Positions 17,508-26,937 of a stretch of DNA of 64,000 nt are shown one piece after another (the first letter of the stretch is position 1; every line of letters starts with the position of its first letter). The notes beneath the pieces are model-generated. The model had not been told where the DNA came from and ran no database searches. It saw only the letters and a program-made list of their open reading frames with translations. The position numbers and the translations under genes were made by a program. The stretch is from Microbacterium sp. SORGH_AS_0428 (GTDB lineage: Bacteria; Actinomycetota; Actinomycetes; Actinomycetales; Microbacteriaceae): NCBI RefSeq assembly GCF_031453615.1, contig NZ_JAVIZT010000001.1, positions 1,860,001-1,924,000 of the forward strand. Direction: 5' to 3'.

Positions 17508-18928
17508 CCGCGAGTCCCCTCGTAGCGGGCAGAGCGCCAGTCCTCGTCCCTGCCGGCGCGCGTGGTGCACTCGTCGATCCGCACGCCGCGGGCGGCGAGC
17601 GCCGCGCGGCCGACACGGTCGTCGATCTCGGACGGGAGGGCATGCACGCCGACGCCCGGGCGGGTGCGCAGCAGGTGGTCGAGGGCCGCGAGCTGCACCG
17701 CGAACGAGAGGTCCATGATCTCGATCGGATTGCCCTCGGCGGCGGTGATGTTCACCGCTCCGCCGTCACCGAGCACGAGCGCGGCGGATGCGGCCGCGCT
17801 CACCTCCCCCGGTACCCCGCCGGCGACGGCGATCGCCACCGCGCGCTCGGCGACCGCCTCATCGATCGTGCCTGCGACGCCCGTGGCCGACACGACCAGC
17901 GCGCCCTCTGCCAGCGCGGAGGCGGGGCCGACCACATAGCCGTCGTGTCGCGCGGTCAGGGCCCGCACCGGATCGACTTCGGCCACCGCGACGCTCGCGC
18001 CCAGAGCGCGGAGGTAGGCGGCGACGCCCTCGCCGACGGGGCCGTAGCCGATGACGAGGGCCGGTTGGTCGCGCACCGTCAGCCCGTGCTGATCGAGAAG
18101 GTCCGCGATCGCCAGAACGCAGGAGAAGCCGGTGCCGTAGCGGTTGTCGAACCGGGTCTTGGCGGCGGCGTCGTTGACGGCCATGACCGGAGTGCGCAGC
18201 AGCCCCGCCGCATCCATCCGCCGCAGCGGGGTGAGGCCGGAGGTCGTCTCCTCGTTCGCCCCGATCCAGGATGCGGCGATCTCGGGGTCGATCTCGTGGG
18301 CGAGGCGGATGAGGTGCGAGCCGTCGTCGATGAGAATGTCGAAGCCGCGGCGCAGGAAGCCCTCGGCCGCCGCCCGCTCCTCGGGGCCGGACAGATCGGC
18401 GCCGCCGTCGACGGGGATGCCCGTCGCCGCGAGCGCCGCGGCGACGGCCGCATCCGTCTCGTCGGGGTGACCGTAGACCGCGACGTCGGCGCCGCGAGAG
18501 CGCAGCAGGAGGGCCAGCTGAGCGGTCTTCGGCTCGAGGACCATGCACACGCCGATGCGCAGGCCCCGCACGTCGACGTCCTCGGCGAGGGCGGCCGAGA
18601 CCGGCATGTGAGACGCGGCGAAGGCGATGCGTGCCGCGGCGTCGGACCGCTCGGGCAGCGGCTCGCCGCCCAGGAAGACGGGCACGTCCATGGGATCCGC
18701 GTCGGCGGCGAGAGCCGTGAAGTCGAAGCGCAGCATCCCCGCATCCGAGGCCGGCTCCGTCGTGAGAACCGCACCCAGATCGTGCAGCAGAGCAGTGAGT
18801 CGCTCGGCGACGAGGCGGTGGTCGGGGGAGGCGTCGACCCGCACGGTGCGCGAGGCGATCATGAGATTCGTGCGGCGGGCGAAGCGACGCACGATCGCCT
18901 CCGCGATGCGCGTCGTATCCACCGCCAT
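17504..18928 (-). CDS. Atypical S-adenosylhomocysteine-hydrolase-like NAD-binding protein
   Basis: This 474-residue protein aligns with adenosylhomocysteinase over its second half. It keeps EETTSG (226-231), the lysine and Asp-Asn of K-TRF-DN (257-262), and the NAD-binding GYGPVGEG (294-301). It differs in key places: the usual HMTIQT adenosine-pocket segment reads CMVLEPKT, the DDGGD segment reads DDGSH, and the C-terminal KPDHYRY that contacts NAD of the neighbouring subunit is missing. About 100 N-terminal residues have no counterpart in the standard enzyme. It heads a six-gene operon with an amidohydrolase and a transporter. A variant substrate such as a deaminated nucleoside thioether is plausible but unproven. 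Confidence 0.82.
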   Translation of the reverse strand: MAVDTTRIAEAIVRRFARRTNLMIASRTVRVDASPDHRLVAERLTALLHDLGAVLTTEPASDAGMLRFDFTALAADADPMDVPVFLGGEPLPERSDAAARIAFAASHMPVSAALAEDVDVRGLRIGVCMVLEPKTAQLALLLRSRGADVAVYGHPDETDAAVAAALAATGIPVDGGADLSGPEERAAAEGFLRRGFDILIDDGSHLIRLAHEIDPEIAASWIGANEETTSGLTPLRRMDAAGLLRTPVMAVNDAAAKTRFDNRYGTGFSCVLAIADLLDQHGLTVRDQPALVIGYGPVGEGVAAYLRALGASVAVAEVDPVRALTARHDGYVVGPASALAEGALVVSATGVAGTIDEAVAERAVAIAVAGGVPGEVSAAASAALVLGDGGAVNITAAEGNPIEIMDLSFAVQLAALDHLLRTRPGVGVHALPSEIDDRVGRAALAARGVRIDECTTRAGRDEDWRSARYEGTRG

Positions 18929-19072
18929 AGCCTACGTCGATCCTTAGCACAGAATGAGATCCCTCTCACGGGGGGACGTCGGTCAGGGGCGGCCCTTTAG
19001 CGTGAAGTGCGGGGGCGTCTTCCGTGATGGGGGCGGACCCACGTCCGCACACGCAGCACACGGAGGAACCTC

Positions 19073-19534
19073 ATGCGCAAACTCGCACCCCTCGCCCTTT
19101 CGGCCATCGCCCTTCTCGCCCTCGCCGGTTGCGCGGGCGGAGGCAACGGCGGCGGAGACGCGGCGGCATCGTCGCAGTCCGTCCAGGAGGCGTGCTCCAT
19201 CGCCCAGGACAAGCTCACCGACGCGCAGAGCAAGCTGACCGACTCGCTGTCGGCCGCGGCCTCCGGCGACAGCGAGGCCACGACCGACCTGTTCAACACG
19301 GTGCAGAAGGGCCTCGACGACGCGCTCGCAGAGGTCACCAACCCCGACGTCAAGAAGCCGCTTCAGGCCGTGTCCGACGAGTACAAGACCATCGGCTCCT
19401 CCATGCAGGCCCTCGCCGACGCCGGCTCCGACCCGGCCAAGATGGAGGAGCTCACCAAGATCAACGACGACGTGCAGGCCTCGAGCGAGCGCCTCAAGAC
19501 GGCGTCCGACGAGCTCTCCAAGCTCTGCTCCTGA
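19073..19534 (+). CDS. Small secreted lipoprotein of unknown function
   Basis: This 153-residue protein has a lipoprotein signal peptide ending LALAGC (Cys about residue 20), a Gly-rich tether, then an all-helical, charged domain with heptad-like spacing (DKLTDAQSKLTDSL; ASSERLKTASDELSKLC). Two or three cysteines are present, including one in QEACSIA and one at LCS near the end, which could form a disulfide. It is followed by a terminator-like hairpin. No family is recognised. Confidence 0.82.
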   Translation: MRKLAPLALSAIALLALAGCAGGGNGGGDAAASSQSVQEACSIAQDKLTDAQSKLTDSLSAAASGDSEATTDLFNTVQKGLDDALAEVTNPDVKKPLQAVSDEYKTIGSSMQALADAGSDPAKMEELTKINDDVQASSERLKTASDELSKLCS

Positions 19535-19552
19535 GCCTCGCGCTCCACACGG

Positions 19553-19590
19553 ACGAAGGGATGCGGCCCGCAGGGGTCGCATCCCTTCGT
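19553..19590 (+). terminator. Terminator-like hairpin
   Basis: A 13-bp stem (ACGAAGGGATGCG and its complement) with a 12-nt loop begins 18 nt after the lipoprotein stop. Confidence 0.65.
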
Positions 19591-19739
19591 CGTTGTCGGC
19601 GGTGACCGTTCGTGCGGCGGAACCGACAGATTCTGCGCCCGTCGACGTCGAAGGCCCTCCGGCCTGATGGACTCCCTCCGGCTTCGTCGCGCGAGACCGG
19701 GATGCAGGTGCGCGGCGGAGCCCTCGGAAGGAGTCACGG

Positions 19740-20363
19740 ATGTTCGCAGGAATCCGACGGGGATGGACCCGTTTCGCCGACGCCCGCCCCACGTGGGCGC
19801 AGCTGATCGTGTTCTCGCTGCTCAACGTCGGGATGACCGTGCTCCAGCTCGTGCTGATGCCCGTGTTCAAGGCCGTCTTCGCCCTCACGCCGCTCGTCGA
19901 CACCGGCTTCCAGGCCCTGCCCATCGGCTCGGACTACTTCATCTTCGACTACGCGGCCGGCGCTCTTCCGGCGGGCGGGGGCGGACTCGCCTACTTCCTG
20001 GCCGTGCAGCTCACGCTCGCGATCGCGCAGGTCGTGAACTTCTTCGCGCAGCGCAACATCACCTTCAAGTCCAACAGCAACCCGTGGTGGGCGGCGCTCT
20101 GGTACACGCTGGCCTACGTCGTGATCACGTTCGGTGCGGCGGCGCTCCAGGGCTTCTACAAGGCACCGGTGTACGACCTGTTCATCACCGTCTGGGCGAT
20201 GGGGGCGGCCGGCGAGACGCTGGCCGACGTCGTCACGATGCTCATCAACGCCCTCATCTCCTGCGCCGTGTTCTTCCCGATCTTCAAGATCATCTTCCGT
20301 CGCGATCCCGACCCGGAGGTCGTCGTCGCCCCGGCGCCCGCGCGCGAGCGAGTCGGGGTCTGA
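19740..20363 (+). CDS. Four-helix membrane protein, GtrA-like
   Basis: This 207-residue protein has about four membrane helices, and the motif NFFAQRNITFKSN follows the third. It resembles the NxxxxRxxTF signature of GtrA-type membrane proteins, which help move lipid-linked sugars, but is longer than typical members (120-150 residues). AAGGAG precedes the ATG. Convergent with the DUF779 gene, with no gap. The assignment to GtrA is tentative. Confidence 0.7.
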   Translation: MFAGIRRGWTRFADARPTWAQLIVFSLLNVGMTVLQLVLMPVFKAVFALTPLVDTGFQALPIGSDYFIFDYAAGALPAGGGGLAYFLAVQLTLAIAQVVNFFAQRNITFKSNSNPWWAALWYTLAYVVITFGAAALQGFYKAPVYDLFITVWAMGAAGETLADVVTMLINALISCAVFFPIFKIIFRRDPDPEVVVAPAPARERVGV

Positions 20364-20753
20364 TCACCTCGCCGCGAGGCCGAAGGCCTCGAGCTCCGCG
20401 GGCTCCAGCATCCGGGAGCGGATGAGGAACCGCATCCCCGTCGGCGCCTCCACGCTGAACCCCGCACCGCGTCCGGGCACCGCGTCGATCGTCAGGTGCG
20501 TGTACTTCCAGTACTCGAACTGCGATTCGGACATGAAGACCTCGATGGGCGTGAGATCGGCGACGCGCAGCGCGCCGAGGCGCACGTCGCTCGGACCGGT
20601 GAGGAACATGCCGACGGGATAGCACATGGGTGCGGAGCCGTCGCAGCATCCGCCCGACTGATGGAACATGAGCGGTCCGTGCCGGGCGCTGAGCTCCACC
20701 AGCAGGGATGCGGCCGCATCCGTCACCGCAACGCGCTCGTAGGTGTCCGTCAA
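20364..20753 (-). CDS. DUF779 protein associated with aldehyde dehydrogenase
   Basis: This 129-residue protein of the DUF779 family is often found next to ExaC/AldA-type aldehyde dehydrogenases. The conserved segment FHQSGGCCDGSAPMCYP (residues 30-46) provides three cysteines that may bind a metal, and EYWKYTHLTIDAVPGRGAGFS is the second conserved block. The start is a TTG at 20753. It lies downstream of the ALDH gene in the same direction, with a large inverted repeat between them. Confidence 0.88.
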   Translation of the reverse strand: MTDTYERVAVTDAAASLLVELSARHGPLMFHQSGGCCDGSAPMCYPVGMFLTGPSDVRLGALRVADLTPIEVFMSESQFEYWKYTHLTIDAVPGRGAGFSVEAPTGMRFLIRSRMLEPAELEAFGLAAR

Positions 20754-20773
20754 GACTGCTCCTCTCTGTGGGT

Positions 20774-20859
20774 GCGGCGTTTCGTCTCGCTGCGCTCGCT
20801 CAACGACCGGCCCGTCCCGGTCGTTGAGCGAGGAGCGAAGCGACGAGACGAAACGCCGC
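20774..20859. repeat. Palindromic intergenic repeat (CGTTTCGTCTCGC family), copy 1
   Basis: A long imperfect inverted repeat (left arm 20774-20810, loop 20811-20816, right arm 20817-20859) contains the words CGTTTCGTCTCGC and GCTCGCTCAACGACCGG and their complements. A related element occurs at 35485-35566. It sits between the ALDH stop and the DUF779 start and could form a strong RNA hairpin that sets the expression ratio. Confidence 0.8.
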
Positions 20860-20865
20860 GGCGAC

Positions 20866-22413
<1,548 letters not shown>

Positions 22414-22514
22414 GTCATCTCCTTCGACGATCAGGACGGGGCGGCATCAGCGCCGCGCTCGTTGCCCGACACCGTAAGCACCCCCGGGTTGCATCGGGTT
22501 GCGCGTCGATGCGT

Positions 22515-23840
22515 CTAGGCGCCGAGCTGCTCCAGGCGAGCGACGATCGGCGCGCGCCGCGGCGAGCGTGGGGCGAGCATCTCGAGGCAGAGGCGGAGCG
22601 CGTCCGCATCCTCGCGTCCCTCGTCCGTGTCGACATAGGCCAGCAGCACGTCGAGCCCCGCCCCGGCGAGGAGGGACTCGCGCAGCGCCGCCTGCACGCT
22701 CTGTCGGAGCTCCTCCACCCCCGGCGCGCGGGAGTCCGGCAGGACGGGCCCGCGATACGCCGTGAGGGCGACGCGGTGCGCGCCGCGATCGAGCAGCGAC
22801 ACGACGTGATCGGCGTCGGTCTGAAGGGGGCTCGTCAGTCGATAGGGACGGGATGCGGGAATCAGGGCGGGCGCGACCGCGTCGAGCACCCGGCGCAGGC
22901 GCACCATCTCGGGGCGCAGGGTCTCCACCGGCGCGGCCTCGCCGTACACGAGGGCGGCCAGTCGCTCCGCGGAGAGTCCCTGCTGGTGCACCGCCAGCAT
23001 GAGCAGGATCTCCGCGTGGCGCGCACTCAGCTCGGTCACGGTGGCGCCCCGGTCGTCGACGACGTCGAGCACGGCGAGGTCGCGTCCGAGCACCCGGAGG
23101 GTGGCGTGCTCGGTGGCGCCGCGCGGACGCCGCGGGGAGTGGCTCTTCAGGGACGGTTCGGCGCGCGCCCGCAGCCTGGCCACCAGCAGCTCCCCCTCGA
23201 TCGCCCGTGCCGTCGCGTCGACGAGCAACTGCGCCTGCGGCGTGGTGACCTCGGCTCCCCCGGTCACATCGATGACCCCGAGCACGCGGCGACTCTCGGG
23301 ATCGCGCACGGGAGCCGCCGTGCACGACCACGGCTGGACGAGCCGGTTGAAGTGCTCGGCCCCGCGGATCTGGACGGAGGTGTCGAGGGCGAGGGCCGTG
23401 CCCGGGGCAGAGGTGCCCACCGCCTGCTCCGACCAGTTCGCCCCCGCGACGAATCCCATGTCGCCGGTGAGGTCGCGGATGCGGCGATCGCCCTCGACCC
23501 ACAGCAGGCGCCCCGCCGCATCCCCCACCGCGACCACGACGCCCGACTCGTCCTCGTCGCCGGGTAGCAGCAGCTGGCGGATCATGTCCATGACGCTCGC
23601 GAGGGGATGCGTGCGCCGGTACTCGTCGAGCTCGTCCGAGATGAGATCCAGGGGCGGCACGGCCTCCACGCCCACGAGGCTCCGGGCCGAGCGCTGCCAG
23701 CTCTCGCGGACCAGACCCCGCACGGCGGTGACCCGCGGATCCTGCGCGTTGCCGCCGACGAACTCCTCGTGCGCGCGCTCGATCAGCAGGCGCGAGCTCT
23801 CGGCCGACGCCTCGCGACGCAGAGACCAGGGCGAGGGCAC
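22515..23840 (-). CDS. GAF-domain transcriptional regulator of the aldehyde dehydrogenase module
   Basis: This 441-residue protein resembles the sensor half of AcoR-type activators, with a GAF domain (about residues 95-230) containing NWSEQAVGTSAPGTAL and a conserved HFNRLVQPWSCTAAPVRDP. The sigma54-interacting AAA+ domain and Fis-type helix-turn-helix of AcoR are missing. Instead residues about 265-345 look like a winged helix (SARHAEILLMLAVHQQGLSA). It lies 101 nt upstream of the ALDH gene in the same direction, so it likely controls that gene in response to an aldehyde or alcohol. Sigma54-independence is an inference. Confidence 0.82.
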   Translation of the reverse strand: MPSPWSLRREASAESSRLLIERAHEEFVGGNAQDPRVTAVRGLVRESWQRSARSLVGVEAVPPLDLISDELDEYRRTHPLASVMDMIRQLLLPGDEDESGVVVAVGDAAGRLLWVEGDRRIRDLTGDMGFVAGANWSEQAVGTSAPGTALALDTSVQIRGAEHFNRLVQPWSCTAAPVRDPESRRVLGVIDVTGGAEVTTPQAQLLVDATARAIEGELLVARLRARAEPSLKSHSPRRPRGATEHATLRVLGRDLAVLDVVDDRGATVTELSARHAEILLMLAVHQQGLSAERLAALVYGEAAPVETLRPEMVRLRRVLDAVAPALIPASRPYRLTSPLQTDADHVVSLLDRGAHRVALTAYRGPVLPDSRAPGVEELRQSVQAALRESLLAGAGLDVLLAYVDTDEGREDADALRLCLEMLAPRSPRRAPIVARLEQLGA

Positions 23841-23989
23841 AACGACTCCGATCGACGGTGATCAGGTGGCTTCAGTGTAGGCACGCGGCACGCGCGACGA
23901 CAGGGTCGTTGTGCGACACACGGTACTGCACTGCTCGCACTACTGTGCACTGCGTGGTAGCTTGCTTCGCAGAGGAGAGAGGAGCGCGG

Positions 23990-24349
23990 ATGGACACCAC
24001 GCAGCTGCTGAAGGGGGTGCTGGACGCCGCCGTGCTCGCGGTCGTGCAGCACGAGGACGCCTACGGGTACGACATCGTGCGACGGCTGCGCGACGCCGGC
24101 CTCGGCGAGGTGGGCGACGCATCCGTCTACGGGACGCTTCGTCGGCTCTACAGCGCCGGGTCGCTCTCGAGCTACGTGGTGCCCTCCGACGGCGGTCCGC
24201 ACCGCAAGTACTACGCCATCAACCCCCAGGGGCGCGCGGCACTCGACGCGCAGCGCGAGGACTGGGCCACGTTCTCGCTCGCGCTGAGCACGTTGCTCGA
24301 CGCCTCTCGCAAACCCGCCGCGCTGCGCACGATCGGAGAAGGACGATGA
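23990..24349 (+). CDS. PadR-family transcriptional regulator
   Basis: This 119-residue PadR winged helix begins MDTTQLLKGVLDAAVLAVVQ. The wing segment is GDASVYGTLRRLYSAG and the conserved YYAINPQGR motif is present. PadR proteins repress exporters or membrane proteins and respond to small ligands. ATG 23990 follows AGGAGAGAGGAG. The stop overlaps the next start (ATGA), so it is cotranscribed with the membrane protein that follows, a common PadR-DUF1700 layout. Upstream, repeated GCACT words (23927-23951) may be its operator. Confidence 0.9.
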   Translation: MDTTQLLKGVLDAAVLAVVQHEDAYGYDIVRRLRDAGLGEVGDASVYGTLRRLYSAGSLSSYVVPSDGGPHRKYYAINPQGRAALDAQREDWATFSLALSTLLDASRKPAALRTIGEGR

Positions 24350-25446
24350 ACGCCACGACTCACCCCCGAGCCGACATCGCGGCCTTCGCCGCCGCCGTCC
24401 GCGCGGAACTGGACGACCTGCCCGCCGACGAGGTCGACGACCTGCTCGACGGGCTCGAAGCCGACCTCTCCGAACAGGCCGAAGACAGCGGCGAGGCGTT
24501 CTCCCTGCCGGATGCGGCGACCTACGCCGCAGAACTCCGCGCCGCAGCAGGGCTTCCCGAGCGCAACGGGCGGGCGGTCAAGGTACCGGTGCGCGAGCGG
24601 CTGGAACGCGCCCGGCACGCGGCGGCCACCCGCATCCGCGCCTCCCGGTTCGGGTCCGGAACGCTGGACCTGCTCGTGTCGCTGCGCCCGGTCTGGTGGA
24701 TCGCGCGCGGGGTGGCGTTCTACCTCCTGCTGGTGTTCCTGACCGCCCCGTTCATGGGCAGGGCGGACTATGTGCCCACGAATGTCGTGGCGTGGGCGAT
24801 CCTCGCGGCGCTCGTGCTCCTCAGCATCCAGTGGGGGCGCGGGAAGTGGCTGCCTCACCGCTCGATTCGGGGCCTGCGGAGCGTGCTCAACGTGGCGGCG
24901 ACGATCGTCGCGGCGATCGCGCTCATCGCGGCCCCGACCGTGCTGCCGCAGTACTTCGCCGCACAGGCGGCTTACGCCTACGCGTACCCGGGCGACACGA
25001 GCCAGCCCGGCCTCGTGCTGGACGGCGAGCGCGTGCGCAACATCTACGCCTACGACGCGGAGGGCAACCCGCTCGAGAACGTACAGCTCTACACCGACCA
25101 GGGAACCCCGCTGACGACCGTCGGCACCGAGGGTCGCGCGAACGGATGGTGGTGGGACGAGTACTTCCTCGGTGGCGGCGGTCCTGTCACGACGGCTTAC
25201 GAGGGCACGGGGCGCTCCCCGCTGTGGAACGTGTTCCCGCTGCGCGAGGCCACCGGCGTGAGCACCTGGGACGTGGACACAGCCATCCCGGTCCTGCCCC
25301 GGGCACCTTTCGCGCAGGTTCCGGCCGTGCCCGCACAGCCCGACGCCGGCAGCGAACCGACACCGACACCGACGCTCGGGGCCGGCACCGGGACGGATAC
25401 GGCCCCGCTTCCCGAGCCCGCCCCCGAGACGGAGGTGACGCCGTGA
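24346..25446 (+). CDS. Membrane protein with DUF1700-like N-terminal region
   Basis: This 366-residue protein begins with an acidic helical region of the type found in HAAS/DUF1700 proteins (residues about 12-65: AELDDLPADEVDDLLDGLEADL). About three or four membrane helices follow between residues 115 and 215, then a soluble domain with VRNIYAYDAEGNPLENVQLY, and a Pro/Thr-rich tail. It is coupled to the PadR gene, which likely regulates it. The partner or cargo is unknown. Its stop overlaps the GTG of a tiny gene. Confidence 0.8.
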   Translation: MNATTHPRADIAAFAAAVRAELDDLPADEVDDLLDGLEADLSEQAEDSGEAFSLPDAATYAAELRAAAGLPERNGRAVKVPVRERLERARHAAATRIRASRFGSGTLDLLVSLRPVWWIARGVAFYLLLVFLTAPFMGRADYVPTNVVAWAILAALVLLSIQWGRGKWLPHRSIRGLRSVLNVAATIVAAIALIAAPTVLPQYFAAQAAYAYAYPGDTSQPGLVLDGERVRNIYAYDAEGNPLENVQLYTDQGTPLTTVGTEGRANGWWWDEYFLGGGGPVTTAYEGTGRSPLWNVFPLREATGVSTWDVDTAIPVLPRAPFAQVPAVPAQPDAGSEPTPTPTLGAGTGTDTAPLPEPAPETEVTP

Positions 25447-25595
25447 GCATGATCGGCCAGGGACGTCCGGATGCGTCCGCCAACGGCGACGCCCCCGCGG
25501 CTCCGCCTCCCGCATCCGCCGGGCCCTCCCGGATCGTGAGCATCGACATCAGTCACCTGGTGCGCGCGGCCCTCGAGTCCGACCCTCGCGACTGA
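25443..25595 (+). CDS. Small protein, 50 residues, coupled to the PadR operon
   Basis: The GTG overlaps the preceding stop (GTGA). The product has a disordered Ala/Pro-rich front and an amphipathic end (IVSIDISHLVRAALESD). An alternative start is the ATG at 25449. The overlap and the protein-like C-terminus support it as real, but there is no recognised family. Confidence 0.5.
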   Translation: MSMIGQGRPDASANGDAPAAPPPASAGPSRIVSIDISHLVRAALESDPRD

Positions 25596-25620
25596 ACCGC
25601 CCTCAGAGGTCGTCGACGAC

Positions 25621-25695
25621 CATGTCCCACTTCACGCAGTTCTGTGGCCCCTCTCTTGCGCCAAGTGGGACATGCACGGCGGGAAGTGGGACATG
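25621..25695. repeat. Short repeats of AAGTGGGACATG
   Basis: A 12-bp word occurs as CATGTCCCACTT (25621-25632) and as AAGTGGGACATG (25663-25674 and 25684-25695). The first and second form an inverted repeat with a 30-nt loop; the second and third are direct repeats. It lies downstream of convergent genes, so it may be a terminator or a mobile-repeat remnant. Confidence 0.65.
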
Positions 25696-25754
25696 CTGAC
25701 GGCGGGGGCGTGCGCGCACCCGGCAGGCAGGGGCCGCAGGCGCGGGGGGCGGCG

Positions 25755-26120
25755 TCAGCGGGTGGCGGAGAGGTTGCCGTCGGCCCAGGCGCCGAGCTGG
25801 GTGAGGATCGGAACGAGGCGGACGCCCGCATCGGTCAGTGTGTAGGACACCGCGACCGGGGGGCCCGCATCCACATCGCGCACGACCAGGCCGGCGTCGG
25901 CGAGCTCGACGAGGCGATCCGAGAGCACGGCGTCGCTGATGCCGGTGACGGCCCGGCGCAGTCCCACGAACGACAACGCCCCCTCCCCGAGCACATCGAG
26001 GATCATGCCGTTCCAGCGCTTTCCGAGAACCGAGAAGGCGCGCGACACGGCGGCGTCGCACTGACGCTCGTCATGCTGTTCTGCGGCCACGCGCCCCAGT
26101 CTAGTCGTGCTAGCGTTCAC
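25755..26120 (-). CDS. HxlR-family (DUF24) redox-type transcriptional regulator
   Basis: This 121-residue winged-helix protein has the HxlR pattern: a cysteine just before the first helix (ERQCDAAVSRAFSVLGKRW, Cys about residue 21), then SFVGLRRAV and SDAVLSDRLVELADAGLV. In relatives such as YodB of Bacillus this cysteine senses quinones and diamide. GTG 26120 is used; GTG 26090 would shorten it and bring the cysteine to residue 11, nearer to the family norm. It is divergent from an azoreductase gene, the same pairing as YodB and AzoR1. Confidence 0.9.
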   Translation of the reverse strand: MNASTTRLGRVAAEQHDERQCDAAVSRAFSVLGKRWNGMILDVLGEGALSFVGLRRAVTGISDAVLSDRLVELADAGLVVRDVDAGPPVAVSYTLTDAGVRLVPILTQLGAWADGNLSATR

Positions 26121-26151
26121 CTAGTCACTCTCTTTTTCATAGCCGCTAGGT
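26119..26151. promoter_or_regulatory. Candidate HxlR operator between regulator and azoreductase
   Basis: An inverted repeat ACCTAG-N21-CTAGGT (26119-26124 and 26146-26151) lies in the 44-nt gap between the divergent genes and just overlaps the regulator's start codon. The rare tetramer CTAG occurs four times within about 50 bp. Confidence 0.5.
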
Positions 26152-26164
26152 CGATTGGAGCACC

Positions 26165-26818
26165 ATGTCCCTCTTCCGTCTGGATGCGAGCATCCTTCCC
26201 CCCACCTCCGCCAGCCGCGCCCTCGGCGACATCGTCGAGACCGAGTGGCTCGCCACCCACGCCGACCAGACCGTCGTCCGCCGCGACCTCGCGGCCGATC
26301 CGGTCCCCGCCACGGCGTGGGCGGCCGCCGTCACCGGGAGGAACCTCCCCGACGCCGACCGCACCGCCGAGCAGCGCGACGCCCTCGCCCTGGCGACCCG
26401 CCTCGCCGACGAGCTGATCGACGCCGACGCCCTCCTTCTCACCATCCCCCTCTACAACTACGGCGTCTCGCAGCACGCGAAGACGTGGTTCGACCTCGCC
26501 TACACCGACCCGCGCATCGACCCGCAGGGCACGGCGCTGCGGGGCAAGCCCGCCGTGCTGGTCACCGTGCTCGGCGGCAACTACGACGCCGGCACACCCA
26601 AGGAGGGCTGGGACCACTCGACCGCGTGGCTGCGTCGCGTGCTGGAGGACGTGTGGGGCCTCGATCTGCGCGTCGTGCAGCGCTCGTTCACCCTCGTGGG
26701 CGTGAATCCCGCGCTGGATCAGTTCTCCGAGGTCGCCGCCGACATCAAGTCCGCCGCGGAGGACGCTGCGCGCGACGGCGGTCGCTCCATCGCAGAGGCC
26801 GCGTCCGCCACGGTCTGA
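26165..26818 (+). CDS. FMN-dependent NAD(P)H azoreductase/quinone reductase
   Basis: This 217-residue flavodoxin-fold enzyme of the AzoR group reduces quinones and azo compounds with NAD(P)H and FMN. It has the N-terminal phosphate-binding loop region ASILPPTSASRALGD, the IPLYNYGVSQHAKTWFDLA segment typical of AzoR, and LVTVLGGNYDAGTP. It is divergent from an HxlR regulator that probably represses it. A strong terminator-like hairpin follows. Confidence 0.9.
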   Translation: MSLFRLDASILPPTSASRALGDIVETEWLATHADQTVVRRDLAADPVPATAWAAAVTGRNLPDADRTAEQRDALALATRLADELIDADALLLTIPLYNYGVSQHAKTWFDLAYTDPRIDPQGTALRGKPAVLVTVLGGNYDAGTPKEGWDHSTAWLRRVLEDVWGLDLRVVQRSFTLVGVNPALDQFSEVAADIKSAAEDAARDGGRSIAEAASATV

Positions 26819-26849
26819 GCCGGCGCCGCATCCCTCCCGCAGGAGATAT

Positions 26850-26892
26850 CCGCCCCTCAGGACGATTCACATCGGATCGTCCTGAGGGGCGG
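26850..26892. terminator. Strong hairpin between convergent genes
   Basis: A perfect 17-bp stem (CCGCCCCTCAGGACGAT with its complement) and 9-nt loop lie between azoreductase and cca, likely working for both. Confidence 0.8.
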
Positions 26893-26937
26893 ATTCTTCC
26901 TGTTGAGCGGATGCGGCCACGCAGCGGCCGGTGGGGG

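Noticed and set aside
18929..19072. SAH or SAM riboswitch in the leader of the adenosylhomocysteinase-like gene
   Set aside because: I could not match any known consensus; a covariance search would be needed, and nothing visible supports it.
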